A stretch of DNA of 64,000 nucleotides from Syntrophomonadaceae bacterium (lineage in GTDB: Bacteria; Bacillota; Dethiobacteria; DTU022), in contig SLSE01000030.1 of NCBI GenBank assembly GCA_007130585.1, positions 6,477 through 70,476 of the forward strand. The letters run 5' to 3'. A program made the position numbers and the translations under genes. The notes beneath the pieces were generated by a model. That model ran no database searches, was not told where the DNA came from, and saw only the letters and a program-made list of their open reading frames with translations. Shown in pieces: positions 18,466-27,531 of this stretch (position 1 is the first letter of the stretch; each line of letters begins with the position of its first letter).

Positions 18466-18966
18466 CTACTTTCTGTCCTGTAAACTATCCGGCGCAATTG
18501 CCCCTTCAAGCTCGAGAAGCATTTGTTTCCAGCCGGGGGGACCGCTGAAACCGCCCGGTTTACCGTCGCTGGCCACTACCCTGTGACAGGGAACAATAAT
18601 CGGATGGCGGTTTGCTTTAAGAGCCTGGCCTGCCGCTCTCCAGGCCAGGGGAGAACCGGCTTTCCCGGCAGCGCTGCGGTACGAACAAACCCGGCCCCAG
18701 GGCAGTTTTTTTACCTCTTTGAGCACGGCAGCGGTGAAAGGCGGGTACCCGCTGCAGTCAAGAGGATATTTCCCCCAGTCAACCTCTTCCCCGGCCAGGT
18801 AGCGGTTCAAATCGGCCGCCAGCTGCGTCCAGGGAACTTTGCGGTGCCTGTATTCCAGTTCGGGCCCGCTGCCGGGAAAAAATATTTCATAGATTCCTTC
18901 AGAGCTGAAAAGAATCAAAAAAACGCCTTTAGGCGTATTAATCCGATCAAGGTAAAGTTCAGGCAA
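18466..18966 (-). CDS. ogt: Methylated-DNA--protein-cysteine methyltransferase
   Basis: This suicide repair protein moves alkyl groups from O6-alkylguanine to its own cysteine. The active-site motif PCHRVV is near residue 124, preceded by the helix-turn-helix region with GRVCSYRSAAGKAGSP. The length of 166 residues fits Ogt/MGMT. The start is the TTG at 18966, with GGGAGGG 6-7 nt upstream. It lies between hisK and aroC and probably belongs to the same minus-strand run. Confidence 0.93.
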   Translation of the reverse strand: MPELYLDRINTPKGVFLILFSSEGIYEIFFPGSGPELEYRHRKVPWTQLAADLNRYLAGEEVDWGKYPLDCSGYPPFTAAVLKEVKKLPWGRVCSYRSAAGKAGSPLAWRAAGQALKANRHPIIVPCHRVVASDGKPGGFSGPPGWKQMLLELEGAIAPDSLQDRK

Positions 18967-19065
18967 ACCAATCCCTCCCGGTACTGCGGCAGCCCGGTCA
19001 GGCTGCCCCGAATAGTAGTATTATGCCAAAGTTTCCTGCCCGCCGGCTTCCCGCCGCCCGGGAAA

Positions 19066-19863
19066 TTACAGGGGTTGGCTGCCCATGGACCGCTTTTCGA
19101 ATACAGCCAGTTCCCTGTAACCAGCGCTTTTTAACAGCTCAATCGCTTCTGTGAAATAGCGTCCGACCTGGCCGGGGCCGTGGGCGTCTGAGCCCATGGT
19201 AACCGGAACCCCTTCCCTGAAGCAAGCCTCGAGCAGCCGCCTGTGGGGGTAGAATTCTTCCACGGGAGCATCCCTGCCGGCAGTATTAAGCTCAAGGCAG
19301 ATCCCGGTTTCTTTAAGGACGCGGGCCGTTTCGGACCAGTAATGATCGGCGCCGCCGGCGGGGCGGTAACCGAATTTTTTAATCACATCGATGTGACCGA
19401 TAATGTCAAAAAGACCGCTGCGGCAAAGATCCCGGACCAGCTTAAAATAGGCGCTGTAGAGATTGTCAATATTTCTATGCCTGTATGAGTCGGCATAGAC
19501 CGGATGGGTAAAATCCCAGTCATCCATGAAATGTATCGATCCGATTACGTAATCAAAATTGTATTCTTTCAGTAATGCCTCCAGCTTATGCTCAGTTCCC
19601 GGCAGATAGTCCACTTCAATGCCAACCTTAATCTTAACAGGGCCAGGGCAACCCTTCAGGGCTTCGATTTGCTCCATGTAATCATCAAGTTCCCCGGGTT
19701 TCATCGTTACCGGGACGCGGGGGGTGCAGCCCAGCAGGCCCAGGGGGAAATGGTCGGCGAACCCTATTTCGCTTAAACCTTTAAGCTCTGCTGCGGCCAG
19801 GTATTCTTCCGGGGCGCCTTCCGCATGGCAGCAGCGCGGAGTATGCAGGTGATAATCAATCAT
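19066..19863 (-). CDS. hisK: Histidinol-phosphatase, PHP family (HisK/HisJ type)
   Basis: It dephosphorylates L-histidinol phosphate, the penultimate step type of histidine synthesis in Firmicutes. The PHP metal-binding motif [11 protein letters not shown] is at the N-terminus, and [26 protein letters not shown] and GSDAHGP follow in the expected order. The start is the ATG at 19863, which overlaps the hisI stop by 8 nt. A longer frame upstream is only the shifted reading of hisI. The protein has 265 residues, normal for the family. Confidence 0.95.
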   Translation of the reverse strand: MIDYHLHTPRCCHAEGAPEEYLAAAELKGLSEIGFADHFPLGLLGCTPRVPVTMKPGELDDYMEQIEALKGCPGPVKIKVGIEVDYLPGTEHKLEALLKEYNFDYVIGSIHFMDDWDFTHPVYADSYRHRNIDNLYSAYFKLVRDLCRSGLFDIIGHIDVIKKFGYRPAGGADHYWSETARVLKETGICLELNTAGRDAPVEEFYPHRRLLEACFREGVPVTMGSDAHGPGQVGRYFTEAIELLKSAGYRELAVFEKRSMGSQPL

Positions 19864-20242
19864 CTTCCTGCTCCTGCTGACTGAAGCCTTCCAGGGTATT
19901 GTAAAAGCAGGAATAACGGCCGGTGTGACAGGCCAGGCCGGGCCCAAGGGGGATGACTTTTACCAGCAGGGCATCGGCGTCACAATCTGCATGAATCGAC
20001 TTTACTTCGAAATAATTACCGGATGTTTCACCTTTTACCCAGTACTCGCTGCGGCTGCGGCTCCAGAAACAAACCCTGCCTTCCCCGAGCGTTCTGTTTA
20101 GCGCCTCTTCGTTCATGTAACCAACCATCAGGACGGCGTCGCTGCGGAAATCCTGGATGACGGCCGGAATCAGGCCGCTTTGATCATATTTAAGCTGCCC
20201 CGCACCCAGGGGCTGTAATTTTTCACTCACATTATCTCCCAT
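19856..20242 (-). CDS. hisI: Phosphoribosyl-AMP cyclohydrolase
   Basis: HisI opens the purine ring of phosphoribosyl-AMP in histidine synthesis. The 128-residue protein carries the conserved [16 protein letters not shown], and the zinc/magnesium region with [13 protein letters not shown] and [12 protein letters not shown]. Only the cyclohydrolase domain is present. The HisE pyrophosphatase often fused behind it is missing and must be elsewhere. The ATG at 20242 follows AGGTGG by 7 nt. Confidence 0.96.
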   Translation of the reverse strand: MGDNVSEKLQPLGAGQLKYDQSGLIPAVIQDFRSDAVLMVGYMNEEALNRTLGEGRVCFWSRSRSEYWVKGETSGNYFEVKSIHADCDADALLVKVIPLGPGLACHTGRYSCFYNTLEGFSQQEQEDD

Positions 20243-20313
20243 TTTTTTACCACCTGTGTTTTAGTATTTTTAGCGATCAGCATTACATTCACCTGCAGCT
20301 GCTGCGCCGCAGG

Positions 20314-21036
20314 CTATGAATTAAATACCGCCATGGCATCGGGGAGTGTCAGCTGGTTGGAATAAAGAGCTTTACCGATAATGACTCCCCTGACCCTTTC
20401 GCTGTAGGGTTTCAGGGACCGCAGATCATTGAGTGATGAAATGCCCCCGGAAACAATTACCTGCAGGGCAGTTTTTTCTATCAGCTCTTCAAGTCCCTCC
20501 AGGTCGGGGCCCTGCAGGGTGCCGTCTTTGTTTATATCGGTGTAAACAACTTCCCTGATGCCCCATTCCTGAACGCGTAAGGCCAGGTCAAGCGCTTTTA
20601 CAGCAGATGTTTCTGTCCATCCTTTAACGGCCGCCACTCCTTTGCGGGCATCAATGCCAACTAAAATCCTTTCTCCGTAATCCCTGGCCAGTTCGCGGGC
20701 CAGTTCAGGCTGCTCAATTGCAATGGTGCCCATTATGATCCTGGATACACCGGCTGACATGGCTTTTTCAACAGCTTCTCTTGAACGTATTCCACCGCCC
20801 AGCTGGAGCGGGATGCTGACTTCTCCACCAATTGCTTCGATCATTTCAGCATTTTTTGAATGACCGGTAAAAGCGCCGTCGAGATCTACCAGGTGCAGCA
20901 TTTTTGCCCCCAGCTGCTCCCACTGCTGGGCAATTTCTATGGGATTGTTCCCGTAGACGGTCTCCCTTTCGGGGTCTCCCCGGTAGAGCCGGACACAGCG
21001 CCCCCGGTGCAAATCAATAGCCGGTATAACCAGCAC
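20314..21036 (-). CDS. hisA: ProFAR isomerase HisA
   Basis: HisA isomerises N'-ProFAR to PRFAR, on a TIM barrel. The sequence begins MLVIPAIDLHRGRCVRL with the catalytic Asp, and has the phosphate-binding loops QLGGGIRS and VSGGISSL plus the second catalytic Asp in TDINKDGT. I prefer the GTG at 21036, with GAGGTG 6 nt upstream, over the GTG at 21045, which is part of that ribosome site. hisH normally precedes hisA and hisF normally follows it; neither is in this operon. Confidence 0.95.
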   Translation of the reverse strand: MLVIPAIDLHRGRCVRLYRGDPERETVYGNNPIEIAQQWEQLGAKMLHLVDLDGAFTGHSKNAEMIEAIGGEVSIPLQLGGGIRSREAVEKAMSAGVSRIIMGTIAIEQPELARELARDYGERILVGIDARKGVAAVKGWTETSAVKALDLALRVQEWGIREVVYTDINKDGTLQGPDLEGLEELIEKTALQVIVSGGISSLNDLRSLKPYSERVRGVIIGKALYSNQLTLPDAMAVFNS

Positions 21037-21050
21037 GGAGCTCACCTCAT

Positions 21051-21638
21051 TTATAAATTACCCTTCGTTGAAAGGACACCATCAAATCCTTCCATGGCTG
21101 ATGAAGCTTCATTTAAAGCCCTCCCCGCGGCTTTAAATGCTGCTTCAATAATATGGTGTTTATTCAGGCCGTGGTTCATAATTAAATGCAGGGTTAATTT
21201 TCCTTCGTTGGCAAAAGCCTGCCAGAATTCCCTGAACAGTTCCGGATCCATTGAAGCAACCGGTCCCGGCGGAAGATCGAAATCGTAATGCAGCCAGGGC
21301 CGCCCGGAAAGATCGGCGACTGCCGTTACCAGCGCTTCGTCCATCGGTACGGCGCTGAAGCCGTAACGCCGGATTCCCTTTTTGCTGCCCAGGGTTTCCA
21401 GGAAAGCGCGGCCCAGGCAGATTCCTGTATCTTCAACAAGGTGATGCGGGTCGACTTCAATGTCTCCGGCCGCCCTGATGGACAGGTCGAAAAATCCATG
21501 GCGGCACCAGAGGGCAAGCATGTGTTCAAAAAACGGCAGGCCCGTGCTTAGATCAGCGCTGCCGCTGCCATCCAGGTTTAATTCCAGGGTAATATTGGTT
21601 TCTGCAGTTTTTCTTTCAATTTTTTTCCGGCGAGTCAT
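21051..21638 (-). CDS. hisB: Imidazoleglycerol-phosphate dehydratase
   Basis: HisB dehydrates IGP to imidazole-acetol phosphate with two Mn ions. The metal-binding motifs HHLVEDTGICLGRA and the C-terminal HHIIEAAFKAAGRAL are both present. The FFEHML motif is also present near the N-terminus. The length of 195 residues is the monofunctional type, without a phosphatase domain. The ATG at 21638 has AAGGAGG upstream. The gene overlaps the end of hisD by 23 nt. Confidence 0.97.
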   Translation of the reverse strand: MTRRKKIERKTAETNITLELNLDGSGSADLSTGLPFFEHMLALWCRHGFFDLSIRAAGDIEVDPHHLVEDTGICLGRAFLETLGSKKGIRRYGFSAVPMDEALVTAVADLSGRPWLHYDFDLPPGPVASMDPELFREFWQAFANEGKLTLHLIMNHGLNKHHIIEAAFKAAGRALNEASSAMEGFDGVLSTKGNL

Positions 21639-22911
21639 CGTTCGGCCTCCTTATCAGTACGGCCCTGGCATGGGCTTCAAGACCTTCTGCCCTGGATAGG
21701 GCGGCAATTTTAGGCGCTGCCCGCTGCAGGGCCCCGGAGGTGTAGCAGAGCACGTTAGATCTTTTCATGAAATCGGCCACCCCGAGCGGTGAAGCATACC
21801 TGGCTGCGGTTCCCGTGGGCAAAACATGGTTTGAGCCGGACCAGTAATCGCCCAGGGATTCGGGAGTATAGGGTCCGATAAATATGGCTCCGGCGCTGGT
21901 AATGTTTTCAAGGCAACTCCAGGCTTCCTCAAGGTGGAGTTCCAGGTGCTCGGGAGCCAGTTCGTTGACTACCGGCCAGGCCCCTTCGAGACCGGGAACC
22001 ATAATAATCGCTCCATGCTGATGCAGGGACTGACCGGCGATTTCTTTCCTGGGCAGTGTTTCCAGCTGATCAGCGAGGTGATCGCGTACCTGGCCGGCCA
22101 GCGTTTCGGAATATGTGATCAGAATTGAACGCGACAGCGGGTCATGCTCCGCCTGGGAAAGCAGATCAGCGGCAATGTAGGAGGGGTTGGCTCCTTCACC
22201 GGCAACTATTACTATTTCGCTGGGGCCGGCAAGCATATCGATGCCCACCTGTCCGAAAACTTCTTTTTTAGCCAGGGTAACGAATATATTTCCGGGGCCG
22301 ACTATTTTTTGCACAGCGGGTACCGTTTCCGTGCCGTAAGCCATGGCCGCCACGGCCTGGGCCCCGCCTACCTTGTAAACGGCGGTAGCGCCTGCCAGGC
22401 GGGCGGCGGCAAGAGTAAGGGGGTTGACCTTCCCGTCGGTATCAGGCGGGGTGCACAGGAATACTTCACGTACTCCCGCTACCCGGGCAGGGATAACCGT
22501 CATCAGTACCGAGGATGGATAAGCCGCCGTTCCCCCGGGAATATAGGCGCCCACCCTTTGCAGGGGAACCACTCTCTGCCCGGCCAGCCAGCCCGGCCCG
22601 TTCTCCCACCAGCCTGTTTCAAGCTGCCGGAGATGAAAGCGTTCAATGTTCTCTTTTGCCTCCCTGATCGCATCCAGCAGGTCCGGCTCCACAAGTCCGG
22701 CAGCTTCGGAGATTTCATCGGCACCGGCCTGCAGCTGATCCAGCCTGGCCTGATCAAATTTACGGGTATACCTGTAAAGGGCTTCATCTCCGTCCCGGCG
22801 AACCGCTTCTATAATGTCAAGAACCTGCTGTTTCTCATGAGGATAGTCACTCAGGGTTGTTGCAGGGTGGCTTCTTTTATACTGATCGAAGGAGTAAACA
22901 GGCAAGGGCAT
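21616..22911 (-). CDS. hisD: Histidinol dehydrogenase
   Basis: HisD oxidises L-histidinol to L-histidine in two NAD+-dependent steps with a Zn ion. The sequence shows [39 protein letters not shown] and the catalytic [10 protein letters not shown] motif. The C-terminus has SNHVLPT. At 431 residues it has full length. It is the first gene of the hisDBAIK unit and has a good promoter 64 nt upstream. Confidence 0.97.
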   Translation of the reverse strand: MPLPVYSFDQYKRSHPATTLSDYPHEKQQVLDIIEAVRRDGDEALYRYTRKFDQARLDQLQAGADEISEAAGLVEPDLLDAIREAKENIERFHLRQLETGWWENGPGWLAGQRVVPLQRVGAYIPGGTAAYPSSVLMTVIPARVAGVREVFLCTPPDTDGKVNPLTLAAARLAGATAVYKVGGAQAVAAMAYGTETVPAVQKIVGPGNIFVTLAKKEVFGQVGIDMLAGPSEIVIVAGEGANPSYIAADLLSQAEHDPLSRSILITYSETLAGQVRDHLADQLETLPRKEIAGQSLHQHGAIIMVPGLEGAWPVVNELAPEHLELHLEEAWSCLENITSAGAIFIGPYTPESLGDYWSGSNHVLPTGTAARYASPLGVADFMKRSNVLCYTSGALQRAAPKIAALSRAEGLEAHARAVLIRRPNDDSPEKN

Positions 22912-22974
22912 TGGTTATCTCCTAATCTGCCGCATGAAAATTTGCCGGCGCGGATAAGCGGAAAGAACAACCAT

Positions 22975-23003
22975 ATATTAGCATAGCCGGCCACAGGCGT
23001 CAA
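22975..23003 (-). promoter_or_regulatory. Promoter of the hisDBAIK operon
   Basis: On the minus strand TTGACG is followed by a 17-nt spacer and TAATAT. The -35 overlaps the aroA stop codon. The untranslated leader to hisD is about 55 nt, too short for a T-box or a His leader peptide. Confidence 0.75.
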
Positions 23004-24298
23004 TTAAAGGGTTTTTTCACGATCAGGGAGCGCATTGAGGGCATAAACTTCGGAAAAGATATGTTGATTACCTCTGCTCCGTGCACCGCTGTTTCCCCTT
23101 CCGCCACCAGCCCGGCAACGGCCAGGGCCATGGCGATGCGGTGATCGCCGCAGCTTTCGACTTCCGCGCCTTTCAGCTGCTTTCCGCCATCAATAATCAT
23201 CCCGTCTTCAGTTTCTGTAATTTGCACGCCCAGCTTTTGCAGCTGTGCGCAAAGTTCGGAAATCCGGTCTGATTCTTTAACCCTCAGCTCCGATGCATCG
23301 CTGATCACGGTCTTTCCTTCAGCTAGCGCCGCCGCAACCGCTATGACGGGAATTTCATCAATCAGGCGGGGAATAATTTCCCCCTGCAGGGTTATACCTT
23401 CCAGCCGCTTCCCGCCCCGGACCAGGATATCGGCAACCGGCTCTTCACCCCAGCTGCGTTTGTTTTGCAGTTCCAGGGACGCTCCCATTTCTTGCAGCGC
23501 TTCGATGATACCGCTGCGGGTAGGGTTAATTCCCACATCCTTCAGGAGTACTTCGGCATCGGGAATAACGGCGGCAGCTACCATCATAAATGCGGCAGCA
23601 GATATATCCCCCGGAACGCGGACCTGGCTGCCTCTCAAAACAGGGCGGCCCTCCAGGGCTACTTTTAAGCCTTCGCTCCTGATAGGAACGCCGAATTTTT
23701 TCATCATCAGCTCGGTATGATCACGGCTGCGGTGCGGTTCTTCCACTGTGGTTTCCCCTTCGGCATACAGCCCTGCCAGTAAAACCGCCGTTTTTACCTG
23801 GGCGCTGGCCCGGGGAGATTTGTAATTGATGGCCCGGAGATCGCCACCGCTCACGGCCAGGGGCAGGTTGCCGGTGCCTCCTTCGCCTTCGATTGCAGCG
23901 CCCATCAGGCCCAGGGGTTCTGTTACCCTTTTCATCGGCCGGCTCCGTAAAGATTTATCGCCGGTAAGCATTGTTTTAAAGGGTTGTCCGGCAAGGATAC
24001 CGAGCAGAAGGCGGGCGGTTGTTCCTGAATTGCCGGCATCCAGAATATCTGCAGGCTGCTTCAAAACCATATTTCTTCCCTCTATGATGAGGTTATTGCC
24101 CTGCGGCGTTATTTTAACTCCCAACTGCTGCAGGCACCTGATCGTGGAAAGACAATCCCGGGCATCAAGATAACCTTTAACTTCAGTTACGCCTCGGGCC
24201 AGGGCGCCCAGCATGAGGGCACGGTGTGTAATTGATTTGTCGCCCGGAACTGCTATTTCCCCGCAAAATCTCTCGGGCGGGTTTGTAATTATGATCAC
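23000..24298 (-). CDS. aroA: 3-phosphoshikimate 1-carboxyvinyltransferase (EPSP synthase)
   Basis: AroA transfers the enolpyruvyl group of PEP to shikimate-3-phosphate. It has PGDKSITHRALML near the N-terminus, LDAGNSGTTARLLLGIL (around residue 85-101), the SxSxK-like SPRASAQVK segment, and RVKESDRISE near residue 345. The length of 432 residues is normal. The start is probably the GTG at 24298 with GGGGG about 10 nt upstream. Its promoter shares a -10 region with the divergent plus-strand gene. Confidence 0.96.
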   Translation of the reverse strand: MIIITNPPERFCGEIAVPGDKSITHRALMLGALARGVTEVKGYLDARDCLSTIRCLQQLGVKITPQGNNLIIEGRNMVLKQPADILDAGNSGTTARLLLGILAGQPFKTMLTGDKSLRSRPMKRVTEPLGLMGAAIEGEGGTGNLPLAVSGGDLRAINYKSPRASAQVKTAVLLAGLYAEGETTVEEPHRSRDHTELMMKKFGVPIRSEGLKVALEGRPVLRGSQVRVPGDISAAAFMMVAAAVIPDAEVLLKDVGINPTRSGIIEALQEMGASLELQNKRSWGEEPVADILVRGGKRLEGITLQGEIIPRLIDEIPVIAVAAALAEGKTVISDASELRVKESDRISELCAQLQKLGVQITETEDGMIIDGGKQLKGAEVESCGDHRIAMALAVAGLVAEGETAVHGAEVINISFPKFMPSMRSLIVKKPFN

Positions 24299-24352
24299 CT
24301 TTAGCGGGCCCCCTGTCTCTTAACCTGTTTAATTCCGGCCTGCATAATCCTG

Positions 24353-24381
24353 CTGAATGATACAGGCATCTATGCTATAAT
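24353..24381 (+). promoter_or_regulatory. Promoter of the P-loop/Asp23-like gene
   Basis: The plus strand has an extended -10 (TGC TATAAT, -10 at 24376-24381) and a weak -35, CTGAAT, at 17-nt spacing. It overlaps the aroA promoter on the other strand. Confidence 0.6.
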
Positions 24382-24408
24382 AATAAACAGTTTATCCGGC
24401 AGACGCAA
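24380..24408 (-). promoter_or_regulatory. Promoter of aroA
   Basis: The minus strand shows TTGCGT, a 17-nt spacer and TATTAT. The -10 overlaps the -10 of the divergent plus-strand promoter by 2 bp, so the two promoters probably cannot be occupied together. Confidence 0.6.
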
Positions 24409-24443
24409 GTAACCAATAAATCTGCAGCATTGGAAGTGATTGA

Positions 24444-25325
24444 GTGGAAATATACGCGTTAATCGGCCACAGCGGAACCGGTAAAAGCCACCATGCGCCA
24501 ATAACGGCCAGGCAGCACAACATCGACTATATCATCGATGACGGTCTTCTAATAAAAGAAAACAGGAATTTAGCGGGCCGTTCGGCCAAGCGGGAGAGTA
24601 CCCGCTACGGCGCGATTAAAAGAGCCCTGTTTACAGATCCCGAACATGCCGATCAATTAAAAACCAAAATTGATGAGATAAAGCCTGAACGGATCATGAT
24701 TATCGGCACGTCCAGGCGGATGACTGAAGTAATAGCTGAAAACCTCGGCCTGCCGGCCCCGACGCGTTACTTCGCCATTGAGGAAGTCTCAACCCCCGAA
24801 TCGATCCAGACTGCCCTGTCAATCAGGGCATCTGAAAACCGGCATGCCATACCGCTGCCCACTTTTGAGATCAAGAAAGAATTCCCCGGCTACATAATCG
24901 ATCCGCTGCGTTCATTTTTCAGCTTTCCGCCTACCCGGCCCGTAGCGCTGCCCCCGATTGAGCGATCGGTTGTCCGGCCCGTTTTCAGCACACTGGGCAG
25001 TTTCTTTATTGCCGAACATGTAATTACCGATCTGGTAGAGTATGTCATTTCGCATATTCCCGGCGTTCACAGGGTGCTTAATGTAGAGTTGAAAAACGGC
25101 AAGATAAAGGTGGTATTAAATATTGACCTCTCCATCGACCTGGTTTCAGTTCCGGGAATGAGGATCGATTCCCTGCTGCAGGAAGTACAGCAGGCAGCCA
25201 AGGAGGAAATAGAATATCAGACCGGTTTTTACCTTGACCGGGTAAACGTCAATGCCAGAAAACTGCATTTGCAGAGAGATATTAAGAAGGACCGGGATGC
25301 GCTCCGCCGGACTAAGAGCAAGTAG
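24444..25325 (+). CDS. P-loop protein with C-terminal Asp23/YloU-like domain
   Basis: The function is not established. The 293-residue protein opens with a Walker A motif, GHSGTGKS at residues 8-15, in a small NTPase-like domain (to about 110) that includes IDDGLLIKENR. A middle linker contains several prolines. The last 110 residues resemble the Asp23/Gls24 (alkaline shock protein) fold, including VEYVISHIPGVHRVLNVEL and a KVVLNIDL strand. It has no membrane segment and should be cytoplasmic. The start is a GTG at 24444. It stands alone between two minus-strand genes. It could link nucleotide binding to envelope stress, but that is inference. Confidence 0.8.
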   Translation: MEIYALIGHSGTGKSHHAPITARQHNIDYIIDDGLLIKENRNLAGRSAKRESTRYGAIKRALFTDPEHADQLKTKIDEIKPERIMIIGTSRRMTEVIAENLGLPAPTRYFAIEEVSTPESIQTALSIRASENRHAIPLPTFEIKKEFPGYIIDPLRSFFSFPPTRPVALPPIERSVVRPVFSTLGSFFIAEHVITDLVEYVISHIPGVHRVLNVELKNGKIKVVLNIDLSIDLVSVPGMRIDSLLQEVQQAAKEEIEYQTGFYLDRVNVNARKLHLQRDIKKDRDALRRTKSK

Positions 25326-25373
25326 CCGGGCAGTAAAAAAACATCTTTAACACCGCTCCCCGGCTTACCGGTA

Positions 25374-26174
25374 TCAGCATTCTTCAACCCGCCACGGATG
25401 ACTGTATACATTCATTCTACGGCCCCTGGCAAACCCGACCAGGGTAATATTTAAAGTTTCGGCCAGTTCTATGCTTAATGAAGTGGGAGCCGACCTGGAA
25501 ACAAGCAGCTGAATTTTTAACTTGGCCGCCTTGAGCAGGATTTCCGAACTGAGGCGCCCGCTGGTTACTATCACCTTATCGTCAGTGGCAACTCCATTAA
25601 TCAGGCATTCACCGATTATTTTATCAACAGCATTATGCCGGCCTATGTCTTCGTAAAAGTAGAGCAGCTGCTCGCGGTCGGCCAGGGCGGCGCTGTGTAC
25701 GCCGCCGGTCTGTTTAAAAACAAGAGCCCGCTCCTGCAGGGAATTCACCAGGTCAAGGATCCGGTCGGCTTTAACTGTCATTCTTCCTTCCAGGGGCCTG
25801 CTGCGCAGTGAATCGAGAACATTAAAAAAAACGGTGCCTTTTCCGCAGCCCGAAGTAACTGTCCTTTTTCCGTACAGTTTCCCGGCCAGATCAGCCCTGT
25901 TTTTCAGTTCAATTTCAACCAGGCCCTCTTTTTCCAGGACCCGGATCGATTCCAATTCTTCAATGGTGGAAATGAGCCCTTCGGATTGCAGAAAGCCCAG
26001 GGCCAGCCGGTCAATTTTCTCAGGTGTGCAAAGCAGGGTGACAAGTTCGCTGCCATTTAAAAATATAGTTACCGGAGCCTCGGCGGTTACCAGGTCTTCC
26101 AGCTGCTCCAGGCAACCATTTTCACCCCGGCGGATTCTCGTTATTTTAGCCCGGATCAGCTTATCCTGTTCCAT
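25374..26174 (-). CDS. fdhD: Sulfurtransferase FdhD (formate dehydrogenase accessory protein)
   Basis: FdhD moves sulfur from a cysteine desulfurase to the bis-MGD cofactor of formate dehydrogenases before insertion. The 266-residue protein has LGFLQSEGLI, the loop SGCGKG with its Cys (around residue 116), FKQTGGVHSAAL, and YEDIGRHNAVDKIIG. It is the last gene of the NuoEF/FdhA operon. It lies 1 nt behind the beta-glucosidase gene. Its presence supports the view that the molybdopterin subunit upstream is a formate dehydrogenase. Confidence 0.95.
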   Translation of the reverse strand: MEQDKLIRAKITRIRRGENGCLEQLEDLVTAEAPVTIFLNGSELVTLLCTPEKIDRLALGFLQSEGLISTIEELESIRVLEKEGLVEIELKNRADLAGKLYGKRTVTSGCGKGTVFFNVLDSLRSRPLEGRMTVKADRILDLVNSLQERALVFKQTGGVHSAALADREQLLYFYEDIGRHNAVDKIIGECLINGVATDDKVIVTSGRLSSEILLKAAKLKIQLLVSRSAPTSLSIELAETLNITLVGFARGRRMNVYSHPWRVEEC

Positions 26175-26175
26175 A

Positions 26176-27525
26176 TTAAACCTCCAGGCCGTTACGGCCG
26201 ATCACATCTCTGTACCAGCAGGCGCTGTTTTTCAGGTAACGCTCCTGGGTCTGGTAATCTATGTAAATCAGGCCGAAACGTTTGCTGTAGCCAAAGCTCC
26301 ACTCAAAATTGTCCATCAATGACCACACAAAATAACCCTGCAGGGGAATACCTTCCTGCATGGCATTCCATGCTTCGGCCAGGTAACCTTCCAGGTAGGC
26401 GATCCGGCGGGAATCATCAATTGTTCCGTCTTTCTTTAGCCGGTCAGGAAAGGCAGCTCCGTTTTCTGTAATGTAGAGCGGAAGGGCGCCGTAATCATGA
26501 TGCACACGGGTTAGCAATTCGTAGATGCCTCGCGGGTATACTTCCCAGCCCATTTCGGTATATTCTTTTTCCGGAGGGTTAACCGGGCTGCCCATAAAGT
26601 CTTCCCCGGAGCTGCCGGCCCGGACAACTATCCTGGTATAGTTATTGATACCCAGAAAATCGATCGGCTCGGCAATTACGGCAGCGTCATCTTCACTGTG
26701 AGGCACCTGGAAAGAACGGGAGAACAGCTCAATCATATCCCGAGGGTAGCTGCTCCTGAATATGGGATCCAGGAACCAGCGGTTCATAAAGCCGTCTGTC
26801 CGGACGGCCTGGGCCAGGTCGGCGCTGCTGTCAGAGGCAGGTTCAACGGGAGTGAGGTTCAAAGCTATGCCGATCGGCTCGGATTTACGGCCGCTTTCCC
26901 GGTAAGTTTTTACAGCCAGGCCGTGTCCCAAAAGCAGGTTATGGGCCGCCTGCAGCGCCGTGTTAAAATCATTCAGGCCCGGGGCATGCACGCCAAGGGC
27001 ATGACCGAGAAATGCCGAAACCCAGGGCTCGTTCAAGGTTATCCAGAGGTGCACGGGCAGGTCAAGGTTTTCAAAAACAAAGGCGGCGTACTGGTTAAAG
27101 TATTCGGCCGTATCACGGTTGGCCCATCCCCCGCGATCCTGAAGAGCCTGGGGCAAATCCCAGTGGTAGAGCGTTGCCACGGGCCGGATCCTGTGCCTGT
27201 GAAGTTCTTCAACCAGGTTGCGGTAAAAATCAAGCCCTTTCCGGTTGGCCTTGCCGCCGCCGGCCGGAAATATACGGGGCCAGGAAACAGAAAACCGGTA
27301 ACTGTTTAAACCGAGGTCAGCCATCCGGCCGACATCTTCCCGGTAGAGGCGGTAGTGCTCGCAGGCGGTATCGCCATTTTCACCATTCCAGGTATTGCCC
27401 GGAGTGTGCGCAAACCGGTCCCATATGGATTCTCCCTTTCCGTCAGCGGAAGGAGAACCTTCTACCTGGTAGGCGGAAGTTGCCGCGCCCCATAAAAAAC
27501 CTTCCGGAAAGAGCAGTTTAGACAA
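26176..27525 (-). CDS. Family 1 glycoside hydrolase (beta-glucosidase)
   Basis: GH1 enzymes cleave beta-glucosides or related beta-glycosides with retention. The protein begins with LFPEGFLWGAATSAYQVEG. It has the acid/base motif TLNEPW (around residue 163) and the nucleophile motif YITENGAAF (around 350). It is full length at 449 residues and has no signal peptide, so it is cytoplasmic. There is no phosphotransferase-type neighbour. The TTG start at 27525 follows GGGAGG. It is embedded between the formate-dehydrogenase-like gene (6-nt gap) and fdhD (1-nt gap), an unexpected place for a sugar hydrolase. Confidence 0.95.
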   Translation of the reverse strand: MSKLLFPEGFLWGAATSAYQVEGSPSADGKGESIWDRFAHTPGNTWNGENGDTACEHYRLYREDVGRMADLGLNSYRFSVSWPRIFPAGGGKANRKGLDFYRNLVEELHRHRIRPVATLYHWDLPQALQDRGGWANRDTAEYFNQYAAFVFENLDLPVHLWITLNEPWVSAFLGHALGVHAPGLNDFNTALQAAHNLLLGHGLAVKTYRESGRKSEPIGIALNLTPVEPASDSSADLAQAVRTDGFMNRWFLDPIFRSSYPRDMIELFSRSFQVPHSEDDAAVIAEPIDFLGINNYTRIVVRAGSSGEDFMGSPVNPPEKEYTEMGWEVYPRGIYELLTRVHHDYGALPLYITENGAAFPDRLKKDGTIDDSRRIAYLEGYLAEAWNAMQEGIPLQGYFVWSLMDNFEWSFGYSKRFGLIYIDYQTQERYLKNSACWYRDVIGRNGLEV

Positions 27526-27531
27526 TACCGG

